From NCBI GenBank assembly GCA_017407375.1, contig JAFQWT010000024.1:1-15442 (forward strand): 15,442 nucleotides of DNA, written 5' to 3'. The notes under the pieces are model-generated. The model did no database searches. It saw only the letters and a list, made by a program, of their open reading frames with translations, and was not told the DNA's origin. This document shows positions 5,787 to 12,165 of this stretch, piece after piece (the first letter of the stretch is position 1; every line of letters begins with the position of its first letter). Both the position numbers and the translations under genes were made by a program. This stretch comes from Clostridia bacterium (GTDB lineage Bacteria > Bacillota > Clostridia > Oscillospirales > CAG-272).

Positions 5787-8057
5787 TTAACCCTTCTTGA
5801 CGGGGCGCTTGATGCGGTTGAGCTTTTTGTTCATCTTGAGCAGCTCCTCCTTGGTGAAGGAGACGTTCATCATGCCCATCATGCTCGTCAGCCGCAGCAC
5901 CGAGAAGCCGCCCAGCATCTGCATCATATCGGCACCGTTGCCACCGCTGAGGTCAACGTCAAAGCCACCCGACTTCTTCTCGCCCTTCTTCTTGCCGGCG
6001 TTCATCTTCTTTTTCAGCTTCAGCGCCATACCGATGAGCCAGAGCTTGCCGCGCTTTGTGGCGATGATGTCGCTGATCTTGTCGTTCAGGGAGAAGCGTC
6101 CCTCGGGAGCGTCGATGTCAAACCAGTTGAGGACGGCGCCCTTTTCCACAAGGACGTAATCCATGTTTCTCTCGGCCACCTTGCGGATGGTGCCCTCGTC
6201 GGAAAGCTCGCCCGCCTTGGCCACCAGGTGAGTCTCGCCCTCGTTCTTGACGTCAAAGTAGAAGAAGTGGTCCTCGGCCGTCTTCTTTCCAACGCTCTCG
6301 CCGTTGGCAAACAGCTCGACCTCGGGGAGGTTGGAGTAGACCGTCACACGCGTCACGTCCTCCACGCGGTCCACGTAGCGCTTGCCGCACAAATGCACAA
6401 AGGGGATGTCCGAGAGCCAGGCCTTGTAGGCGTAGAAGGCGTCCTTCTTGTACTTGCGGTCAATGGTGACAAGGCCCTTATGGTTCTGGCCGTTCTCACC
6501 GCCCTCGGCGCGGGCATCGGCACCAAAGTCAAACATATTCCACACGTGCGTGGCCCACATATACTTGCGGGTAAAGAGCTGCTTGATCAGCTCCTCGTGG
6601 TAGTAGGCCTGGTATTCCTCGGTGTAGTCGCCCTGCTTCGGCTCGCTCGTGTGCCAGTTGAGGGCCTCGCACCCGTATTCCGAGCAGCCGATCGGGATCG
6701 TGGGATGCGTTTCGTGGAACTTATCGAACCACGGGCCGTTCATCGAGGTGTCGCCGCCGTACCAGCCGAAGTAGTGGTTGTAGGAGACCACGTCGGGGAT
6801 CAGGAGGTAGGGGTCGTCCAGCTTGCACATTGAGACCGCCGCGATCGTCGTCTTACGCGTCTTGTCCATCTCGTGCACAAGATCGTTGAGGATGCGGTGG
6901 TTCTCAAGCAGATCCTCGTCCGAGCCGCCGATCGAGATCTCGTTCGAAAGGCCCCACACAACGATCGAGGGGTGGTTGTAGTTCTGCGCGATCAGCTCCT
7001 TCATCTGGGAGATCGTGTTCTCACGGCCAAGCGGCATGTGCTTCGAGATGTAGGGGATCTCGGCCCAGATGACAAGCCCGCTCTCGTCGCAAAGGTCGTA
7101 GAAATACTGGTCGTGCTGGTAGTGCGCCAGGCGGATCGTGGTCGCGCCGACCTCAAGAATGAGGTCAATATCCTCGCGGTGGTGCTCGGGAAGCAGGGCG
7201 TTACCCACGCCCCAGCGGTCCTGATGGCGCGAAACGCCGCGCAGGGGATACTCCTCACCGTTGAGGATAAAGCCGCGATCGGGGTCGATCTCAAAGCTGC
7301 GGCAGCCAAAGCGGCTGCACACGTTGTCAAGCACCTCATCCCCCGCAAGGATCTCCACCTCGCAGCAGTAGAGGTAGGGATCGCGGCGGCCGTGCCAGAG
7401 ATGCACGTCGGCGATCTCGAAAACGGCGGTATCCGCCGAGGTCACGATCCTTTGAAGCTCGTTCTCGTCCTTATCGTAAAGGGTATAGGCCAGCGTGAGG
7501 CCCTCGGTAAGTCCCACGGGGAAGCTGCGCACCTCCACGCGGGCGTCCTTGCCGTTGACGGTCGGCGTGATCATAAGGCCAGGTGCGCCGTAATAGTCAA
7601 GGTCAAAGTGCGCGCGGCTCGTGCAGATGAGGTTGACGTCACGGTAGGCACCGCCGTAGAAGGTGAAGTCGGCCATCTGGGGGTAGACGCTGTCGGAGGG
7701 GGAGTTGTCAACGATCAGCGCCAGCTCGCAGGTGTCGCCGAGCGCCTCGGTGACGTTCACGCGCCAGGTCGAGTAGCCGCCGTCGTGATGGGCCAGCTTT
7801 TCGCCGTTGGCATAGAGGTCGGCCGAGGAATTCGTGCCGCGGAATTCAAGATAGTAGAGGTCGGCCGCGGGCAGCTCGGCGCGCCTTAGGGTCTTTACGT
7901 AAAGGCAGGAGCCGCGGAAGTAATCGTTTCCGCCGTCCTGACCGTCAATGGCGTTAAAGCAGTGGGGCAGGTCCACGCGCTCCCCCTCGCGCACCGCAAT
8001 GTCGGCGGTGTCCTTGACAAAGAGCCAGTCCTTATTCAGGTTGATAACGTTTCTCAT
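5787..8057 (-). CDS. GH2 beta-galactosidase/beta-glucuronidase-type hydrolase with basic helical C-terminal tail
   Basis: This 756-residue protein lacks a signal peptide and is probably cytosolic. The N-terminal sugar-binding domain starts at NLNKDWLF. The TIM barrel has the family segment RLAHYQHDQYFYDLCDESG (309-327), SNE (371-373; Glu373 acid/base) and SEYG (459-462; Glu460 nucleophile). NHKG (525-528) follows the barrel tryptophan and fits the N-x-K motif used by beta-glucuronidases to hold the carboxylate, although related beta-galactosidases can show a similar string. An Ig-like segment (VTVYSNLPEVELFANG, 571-586) precedes an unusual tail (about 655-756). That tail has a Lys/Gly-rich linker, a Met-rich hydrophobic stretch (MMQMLGG, SMMGMMN) and a basic end. 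The ATG at 8057 has AAAGGAAA upstream. It follows the symporter by 60 bp, probably in one operon. The exact sugar specificity is open. Confidence 0.92.
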   Translation of the reverse strand: MRNVINLNKDWLFVKDTADIAVREGERVDLPHCFNAIDGQDGGNDYFRGSCLYVKTLRRAELPAADLYYLEFRGTNSSADLYANGEKLAHHDGGYSTWRVNVTEALGDTCELALIVDNSPSDSVYPQMADFTFYGGAYRDVNLICTSRAHFDLDYYGAPGLMITPTVNGKDARVEVRSFPVGLTEGLTLAYTLYDKDENELQRIVTSADTAVFEIADVHLWHGRRDPYLYCCEVEILAGDEVLDNVCSRFGCRSFEIDPDRGFILNGEEYPLRGVSRHQDRWGVGNALLPEHHREDIDLILEVGATTIRLAHYQHDQYFYDLCDESGLVIWAEIPYISKHMPLGRENTISQMKELIAQNYNHPSIVVWGLSNEISIGGSDEDLLENHRILNDLVHEMDKTRKTTIAAVSMCKLDDPYLLIPDVVSYNHYFGWYGGDTSMNGPWFDKFHETHPTIPIGCSEYGCEALNWHTSEPKQGDYTEEYQAYYHEELIKQLFTRKYMWATHVWNMFDFGADARAEGGENGQNHKGLVTIDRKYKKDAFYAYKAWLSDIPFVHLCGKRYVDRVEDVTRVTVYSNLPEVELFANGESVGKKTAEDHFFYFDVKNEGETHLVAKAGELSDEGTIRKVAERNMDYVLVEKGAVLNWFDIDAPEGRFSLNDKISDIIATKRGKLWLIGMALKLKKKMNAGKKKGEKKSGGFDVDLSGGNGADMMQMLGGFSVLRLTSMMGMMNVSFTKEELLKMNKKLNRIKRPVKKG

Positions 8058-8077
8058 AGCATTTCCTTTCCTTAAAA

Positions 8078-8104
8078 GAGGCGCCCGATACGGTCAGGCG
8101 CCTC
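8078..8104 (-). promoter_or_regulatory. Intercistronic hairpin between symporter and GH2 genes
   Basis: Stem GAGGCGCC / GGCGCCTC (8078-8085 with 8097-8104) with an 11-nt loop, followed on the minus strand by only four T before the GH2 Shine-Dalgarno. It is too weak in T for a full terminator; a partial attenuator or mRNA-stabilising stem is more likely. No promoter is seen in the 60-bp gap. Confidence 0.6.
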
Positions 8105-8117
8105 AAAATGTCGTAGC

Positions 8118-9728
8118 TTACGCTTCCGCCTCGGGGGTGGCGGTGCCGTTTCTCTCGGCAAGCTCCGCCGTCATGGTGTCGAGCGTCTTCTTGTCGAGGT
8201 TGTAGATCACGGCAAGGCCGATGAACTGGACCACCGCGCTGAAGAGGTAAAGGGCCGCGACCAGCCAGCACATGTTGTGCGCCGTCGTCTCCGATTGACC
8301 GATGGTGCCAAGACTCGACTGGTAACCGAGCCAGCCCATAAGGAGCAGCACCGCGGACGGGCCGATGCCCTGCGCCAGCTTGCGGAAGAAGGAATGGAGC
8401 GAATAGACCGTGCCCTCCTCACGCGTGCCGTACTTCCACTCGTTGTAGTCGATGGCATCGCCCATCATGGCCCAGGACACGCAGGTGTAAACACCCATGC
8501 CGACACCGTAGATCACAAGACCGATGAGGTAGACGGCCAGCGCCGCCATCTTGTTGCCGATGAGCGGGAAGATCATCATGATGACGGCACCGCCGATCGA
8601 GGCGATGGTGCCGACCACCGAGGACTCCTTTTTGCCGTACTTCTTGACGATCTTCGTGATGAAGGGCATAAAGAAGAGCATCGGAAGGAAGCCGATCATC
8701 TGCACAACGCCCGAAAGCGAGGCCATCTGGAAGTAGGTGGCAAACATGATCGTGGTCGCCGTGGTGGCGGCGTTCATGCCGAGGAACATACCCATCGCGG
8801 CCAGCGTAGCGCCGACGGCGGGGCGGTTCTTCATAAACTTACCAAAGGCGTGGAAGATGTTCATCTTGCCGCCGCCCGCGGTGGTCTTGACCTGGCTCTC
8901 GTCCACGCGCACCGTGATCATCTTGATCATAAAGAGGAAGGCAAGGAAGCCGAGGATGCCCATGATAAGCGCCGCCCAGAAGACGCGCTCACCAAGCAGG
9001 ATCTCCATCGGGCTGCCCGTCAGGGGGTTGAGGACCTCGTCCCCCTTCACGTAGGCCTGGCCCGCATTCTCGGTGCCCGCGGGGAAGTGGTGGAAGTTCT
9101 CGGGGGCAAACTTGTCCTCGGCGCCCTCGGGAACCACAATGTTCTCAAGGAAGCCGGTCGTGCCGTCGTAGGTCACCTTGCGCCAGATGAGCATCGGCAG
9201 GATGATGTTCGGCAGAAGGTTGCCGATCATCGAGCCGATCGAGCGCCAGGTCGAAAGCTGGGCGCGCTCCCCCGCGTCCTCGGTCACCACCGAGAGCATC
9301 GAGCCGGAGGGAACGTTGGCGATCGTGTAGAAGGCATCCCAGACGATGTAGCCGAGGATAAAGAGAATGGCCTTCAAAACGAGCGGGGCCTTCGGGAAGG
9401 GTAAAAAGACCATCGCCCCGCCGACAAGCAGACCGCAGGCGCCGATGAAGATGTAGGTCTGGAACTTGCCGATCCGATACTTTCTCTTGTCGTGGTCGAT
9501 GAGCGTGCCGATCAGGGGATCGTTCACGGCATCCCAGATCTGGACGATGAGAAGCAGGGCGGAGAGCAGGCCCGTTTCCAGCATCATGTAAACGAGCCAG
9601 AAGGTCTGGACAGTGCTCTTGAGCGAAAAGCTCATATTGCAGCCAAGGTCGCCGGCGGCATAGGCCAGCTTGTCCCTTATGCCGAATTTGCGATGCCCGT
9701 TGGCATCAAGTTGGATCTCTTTTTTCAT
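8118..9728 (-). CDS. GPH-family (MFS) sugar:cation symporter
   Basis: This 536-residue membrane protein of the glycoside-pentoside-hexuronide group is related to melibiose and glucuronide carriers. Family marks are DAVNDPLIGTLID after the second membrane segment (66-78; Asp66 and Asp70), VPSGSMLSVVTEDAGERAQL (139-158) and MMGDAIDYNEWKYGTREEG (421-439). About twelve membrane segments can be traced. It is longer than the usual 450-480 residues because a hydrophilic segment of about 65 residues (183-248) lies between the fifth and sixth segments. It likely imports the disaccharide or glycoside cleaved by the downstream GH2 enzyme. TAAGGAG precedes the ATG at 9728 and a promoter lies just upstream. 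Substrate cannot be assigned from sequence alone. Confidence 0.9.
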   Translation of the reverse strand: MKKEIQLDANGHRKFGIRDKLAYAAGDLGCNMSFSLKSTVQTFWLVYMMLETGLLSALLLIVQIWDAVNDPLIGTLIDHDKRKYRIGKFQTYIFIGACGLLVGGAMVFLPFPKAPLVLKAILFILGYIVWDAFYTIANVPSGSMLSVVTEDAGERAQLSTWRSIGSMIGNLLPNIILPMLIWRKVTYDGTTGFLENIVVPEGAEDKFAPENFHHFPAGTENAGQAYVKGDEVLNPLTGSPMEILLGERVFWAALIMGILGFLAFLFMIKMITVRVDESQVKTTAGGGKMNIFHAFGKFMKNRPAVGATLAAMGMFLGMNAATTATTIMFATYFQMASLSGVVQMIGFLPMLFFMPFITKIVKKYGKKESSVVGTIASIGGAVIMMIFPLIGNKMAALAVYLIGLVIYGVGMGVYTCVSWAMMGDAIDYNEWKYGTREEGTVYSLHSFFRKLAQGIGPSAVLLLMGWLGYQSSLGTIGQSETTAHNMCWLVAALYLFSAVVQFIGLAVIYNLDKKTLDTMTAELAERNGTATPEAEA

Positions 9729-9740
9729 TGGTGTAGCTCC

Positions 9741-9751
9741 TTACATTGTAA
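9741..9751 (-). promoter_or_regulatory. Palindrome TTACATTGTAA in the symporter leader
   Basis: A perfect 5-bp inverted repeat around one base lies between the -10 and the Shine-Dalgarno, whose first bases it overlaps. The position fits an operator, but no regulator gene is next to it. Low confidence. Confidence 0.3.
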
Positions 9752-9775
9752 TAGTGAGGGGTAACATCTTTAATT

Positions 9776-9804
9776 ATTATGGCACATTTTTTGCAAAAAA
9801 GCAA
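9776..9804 (-). promoter_or_regulatory. Sigma-A promoter of the symporter-GH2 operon
   Basis: TTGCTT (9799-9804), 17-nt spacer, CATAAT (9776-9781), with ATGTGC before the -10 (extended -10). Confidence 0.65.
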
Positions 9805-9813
9805 GAGAAAATG

Positions 9814-9835
9814 AAAAAACCGCAGAAAATGCGGT
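9814..9835 (-). terminator. Intrinsic terminator of the phosphatase gene
   Basis: Stem ACCGCA / TGCGGT with a 5-nt loop and a T6 tract on the minus strand. It lies about 130 bp beyond the phosphatase stop, just upstream of the symporter promoter. The DNA between holds another GC-rich inverted repeat (GCGGT / ACCGC, 9864-9887) but no gene. Confidence 0.7.
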
Positions 9836-9967
9836 CTTCTCATTAAAATTTGAATTTTTTCACGCGGTGGTCGCCACGGCGGACCGCACCTCGGAACAAG
9901 CGAAAAAGGCAGGGCCTCCCCGCAAAATTCCAAAAAACGCAAGGTTTTGTTTACAAACCGAGCAGAA

Positions 9968-10951
9968 TCAGTCCTCTAAGAAGATCTCGCGGATCGTGGC
10001 GATCTCCTCCTCGGTGATACCCGCCGCCAGAAGATAATTCTCCACCTTTTCGGAAAGTGTCTCGCCGTCATAGGCCGCAATTGCGGACAAAAGCCCAAGA
10101 TAGCTCTGGCTGTTGCGGCTCCGCACACCGAAAAGCGAGAGCGTGGTCAGCTCAAAGTCGTCGGCAAGGTCGGTTTCCGAAACGCCGAGCAGGGCGTTCA
10201 CAAGAAAGGCGATCGTTCCCGTGCGGTCGGCACCGCCCATGCAGTGGAAGTACATCGGGTAATGGCGCTTGTCGGCCAGAAATTTGAAGACATCGTGCAT
10301 CGTCGGCAGAATGTAGATCCCGTTGTGATAGGCGGAGAAGGGAACGTTCAGATAATAGTCGGCGCCGAGAGGATCCTTGGGCTGTGCCGTCGGCCCGCGC
10401 AGATCGAGCACGGCGCGGATGCCAAGCTGCTCACGCAGCGTGCGGAGCCCCTCCTCGGTGGCGTTGATCCTTCCGCCGATCTCGGAGCCGCGGTAGAAGA
10501 GCCCCTGGCGGACACGGCGCCCGTCCTTCGTTTTCCAGCCGCCGCAGTCGCGGACGTTGGTGGCGCCCTCCACCGTGAGGAAGCGGGGCGCGCGGTCCTC
10601 GGTGGTAAAGGAAACGGTCTCGGAGCATTCGGTTGCCGTCCTGACACGGGCAAAGTAACGCGTGGCAAGCTTCAGCACCGTGACAAAGCACTCGCCCTTA
10701 CCGGAAAGGGTGAGGGGAGAGGAAAAGCCCTCGTCCTCGGAGATCTCCAGCGTGGCCTCGCAGCACGGCTCCCACGTGACGGTCAGCCCAGCCCCCAGCG
10801 AGCGGTCACGCTGGGTCTTGAACTCCAGGGAGAGCCATGCGTAGGACGAGGCATCCTTGACCTTGGTGCGGTCGGAGTCCAGAAACTGCTGTTGTACCGT
10901 AGACTGGATCCTGACGGTCTCCCCCGGCTTCGGCGACGTGATCGTAAGCAT
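9968..10951 (-). CDS. Tyrosine-protein phosphatase (Y_phosphatase3-type) with N-terminal fibronectin III-like domain
   Basis: This protein has 327 residues. The C-terminal domain holds the phosphatase P-loop HCMGGADRTG (236-245), which fits HCx5R with nucleophile Cys237 and Arg243. It also has the family lead-in EGATNVRDCGGWKTKDGRRVRQGLFYRG (128-155) and VLDLRG (181-186). Residues 1-120 look like a beta-sandwich resembling a fibronectin III repeat (TRYFARVRTATECSETVSFTTE). No signal peptide is visible. Enzymes of this type remove phosphate from protein tyrosine or from phosphoinositides; the substrate here is unknown. AAAGGAG lies upstream of the ATG at 10951. It has its own promoter and terminator and is probably functionally separate from the sugar genes next to it. 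Confidence 0.9.
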   Translation of the reverse strand: MLTITSPKPGETVRIQSTVQQQFLDSDRTKVKDASSYAWLSLEFKTQRDRSLGAGLTVTWEPCCEATLEISEDEGFSSPLTLSGKGECFVTVLKLATRYFARVRTATECSETVSFTTEDRAPRFLTVEGATNVRDCGGWKTKDGRRVRQGLFYRGSEIGGRINATEEGLRTLREQLGIRAVLDLRGPTAQPKDPLGADYYLNVPFSAYHNGIYILPTMHDVFKFLADKRHYPMYFHCMGGADRTGTIAFLVNALLGVSETDLADDFELTTLSLFGVRSRNSQSYLGLLSAIAAYDGETLSEKVENYLLAAGITEEEIATIREIFLED

Positions 10952-10974
10952 AAGCGTTCTCCTTTGCAGTAAAC

Positions 10975-10989
10975 GAGGGGCGGCCCCTC
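10975..10989 (-). promoter_or_regulatory. Short hairpin in the phosphatase leader
   Basis: GAGGGG / CCCCTC with a 3-nt loop lies within the first 25 nt of the predicted transcript, ahead of the Shine-Dalgarno. It may be a 5' mRNA-stabilising stem. Confidence 0.4.
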
Positions 10990-11001
10990 ATGCTTTTTTG
11001 C

Positions 11002-11030
11002 ATTATAACACGCCGGCCGCCCTATGACAA
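11002..11030 (-). promoter_or_regulatory. Sigma-A promoter of the phosphatase gene
   Basis: TTGTCA (11025-11030), 17-nt spacer, TATAAT (11002-11007), with TGT before the -10 (extended -10). Confidence 0.75.
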
Positions 11031-11073
11031 GAAAAACACGAAAAATTCCTTGATTTTAGGGGCGTGCGTCTGA

Positions 11074-11166
11074 CTTTTCCCTTGCGAAAAGCGAAAACTT
11101 CATTGGGCAAAGCCCTGCTTCACGAGTTGCTGTGCAACTCGCTTCATGCGCGTCAGCGCGCTTCAT
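11074..11166. repeat. Cluster of four small hairpins joined by CTTCA linkers
   Basis: Hairpins CTTTTC/GAAAAG (11074-11091), GGGC/GCCC (11105-11115), CGAGTTGC/GCAACTCG (11123-11141) and GCGCG/CGCGC (11148-11161) follow each other. CTTCA occurs before the second, after the second, after the third and after the fourth (11098, 11118, 11142, 11161). It fills the gap between the phosphatase promoter and the tRNA terminator. No open reading frame is credible here. Confidence 0.6.
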
Positions 11167-11168
11167 TG

Positions 11169-11200
11169 AAAAAAGCACTTGCGCCTGCAAGTGCTTTTTT
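11169..11200. terminator. Intrinsic terminator downstream of tRNA-Gln
   Basis: A 14-bp stem (A6 GCACTTGC with GCAAGTGC T6) has a 4-nt loop. T-tracts occur on either strand; it begins 1 bp after the tRNA CCA end. Confidence 0.88.
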
Positions 11201-11201
11201 C

Positions 11202-11278
11202 TGGCTGGGATAGTTGGATTTGAACCAACGAGATGCGGGAGTCAAAGTCCCGTGCCTTAACCGCTTGGCTATATCCCA
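11202..11278 (-). tRNA. tRNA-Gln (anticodon TTG), CCA encoded
   Basis: All four arms fold: acceptor TGGGATA/TATCCCA (7 bp), D-arm GCC/GGC, anticodon stem CGGGA/TCCCG with loop CTTTGAC (anticodon TTG, reading CAA and probably CAG), and T-arm GTTGG-TTCAAAT-CCAAC. Discriminator G is followed by an encoded CCA. The sequence resembles bacterial tRNA-Gln throughout. It is transcribed from a near-consensus promoter and closed by a strong terminator as a single unit. Confidence 0.97.
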
Positions 11279-11289
11279 TCAACGCCAAG

Positions 11290-11318
11290 AGTATAGCACA
11301 AATCCCGGCGCTTGTCAA
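11290..11318 (-). promoter_or_regulatory. Sigma-A promoter of tRNA-Gln
   Basis: TTGACA (11313-11318), 17-nt spacer, TATACT (11290-11295), with TTGTGC before the -10 (extended -10). The spacer and -35 are part of the 41-bp direct repeat. Confidence 0.85.
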
Positions 11319-11336
11319 TGACCTTTACAAAGATGC
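11296..11336. repeat. 41-bp direct repeat, left copy (intact tRNA-Gln promoter side)
   Basis: Matches 13776-13816 at 39 of 41 positions, same orientation. It starts at the base next to the tRNA -10 and contains the spacer, the -35 and 18 bp beyond. It includes GTCAATGAC and the near-palindrome CTTTACAAAG. Confidence 0.9.
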
Positions 11337-11368
11337 GACGGCGTTGCGCTATTATTTTTTTTACCCTC

Positions 11369-11397
11369 TTGACAAACGCACGGCGTGTGCTTATAAT
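11369..11397 (+). promoter_or_regulatory. Consensus sigma-A promoter of the secretion cassette
   Basis: Perfect TTGACA (11369-11374), 17-nt spacer, perfect TATAAT (11392-11397), with GTGTGC just upstream of the -10. It diverges from the tRNA promoter. High basal expression is expected. Confidence 0.9.
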
Positions 11398-11439
11398 AGA
11401 GGTGTTTCCAAGCGAAATTATTTTTTAAGGAGAAAACCC

Positions 11440-12087
11440 ATGAAAAAGCTCAGTGTTCTGATCGCCCTTCTGCTTTGCGTTACCATCGGCGGCGTGTACG
11501 CCACGTGGACCTACGCGGGCACCGATGACATTGCTGACGTCTTTGCCGAGTCCAAGGTCACCATTGCCGACGCCACCCTGACGGGGGCCAACGGCGTTTA
11601 CACCGTCACGTCCAACCTCGTTCTGACGGTCGACCAGGCCAACGAGGACCATGAGGCCCTGCTGAAGTTTGCCTCGAATGACGGTAACCCCATCCATTTG
11701 ACGATCACCTTCAAGCCCGCCAACAACGCTCCGAAGACCGTTAAGGAGAACGCCGTGCCCACCAGATACTACTTCGGCACGACCACCACGATGGCCTATA
11801 AGATGGATGCTGAAGGCAACTACAGCGCCGAGGGCACCGCGAAGGACATCTTCACGTTTGACCCCGCTTATGTTGCGCCTTTTGCTGCCAACGTTACCTG
11901 GACCCCGGGGGTCGACGAGGACGATGCTCCTATCTTTACCTACACGCTGAACGAGGATGCTCTCAAGACGATGATCACTCTCAACGGGGACTTTGTGCTT
12001 GACACCAAGGCCGAGCATGACGCCTTCCGCGATGCGCTGAGCGGCAACATCGTTGTCCGTGTGACCGACGGCACCGTCACTCAGTAA
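11440..12087 (+). CDS. Secreted protein with SipW-type signal peptide (TasA/camelysin-like export class), substrate 1
   Basis: This 215-residue protein has a leader MKK, a hydrophobic core (LSVLIALLLCVTI) and GGVYATW (17-23). That fits the SipW-cognate leaders of TasA/CalY-type proteins (GG-aromatic-A). Cleavage is predicted after Ala21. The mature part is acidic, lacks Cys and has alternating hydrophobic beta-strand patterns (VYTVTSNLVLTV, PIHLTITF, IFTYTL, NIVVRVTDG). It has no sortase motif, no membrane anchor and no domain I can name. It is probably a released or fibre-forming surface protein, which is inference from the export class only. AAGGAG (11427-11432) sits 7 nt before the ATG. 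The frame is open back to 11233, but that part overlaps the tRNA gene and both promoters. The peptidase gene follows after a hairpin. Confidence 0.85.
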   Translation: MKKLSVLIALLLCVTIGGVYATWTYAGTDDIADVFAESKVTIADATLTGANGVYTVTSNLVLTVDQANEDHEALLKFASNDGNPIHLTITFKPANNAPKTVKENAVPTRYYFGTTTTMAYKMDAEGNYSAEGTAKDIFTFDPAYVAPFAANVTWTPGVDEDDAPIFTYTLNEDALKTMITLNGDFVLDTKAEHDAFRDALSGNIVVRVTDGTVTQ

Positions 12088-12109
12088 TAACCGATAAAAA
12101 CAAGCGCGC

Positions 12110-12141
12110 TACGGCAAGGCACGGGACTGTGTCTTGCCGTA
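12110..12141 (+). promoter_or_regulatory. Strong intercistronic hairpin between substrate 1 and signal peptidase
   Basis: A 13-bp stem (TACGGCAAGGCAC / GTGTCTTGCCGTA, one G-U pair) has a 6-nt loop. Only three T follow (GTTTCC), so it is not a full terminator. It probably limits read-through or protects the upstream mRNA, making substrate 1 more abundant than the peptidase. Confidence 0.7.
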
Positions 12142-12165
12142 AGCCGTTTCCAAGGAGAGGGAAGC

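Noticed and set aside
4070..5800. Plus-strand open frame of 576 codons
   Set aside because: It is antisense to the GH95 gene, with low-complexity Val/Ala/Arg/Gly composition typical of a shadow of a GC-rich gene.
9706..9942. Minus-strand 78-codon frame between phosphatase and symporter
   Set aside because: It overlaps the terminator and the symporter promoter, has no ribosome site and no recognisable domain.
11105..11161. CRISPR-like array
   Set aside because: The constant parts are only about 5-6 nt and the variable parts are self-complementary; there is no repeat-spacer periodicity and no cas gene.
11233..11439. Upstream in-frame extension of substrate 1
   Set aside because: It overlaps the tRNA-Gln gene and two promoters; the signal peptide and AAGGAG place the start at 11440.
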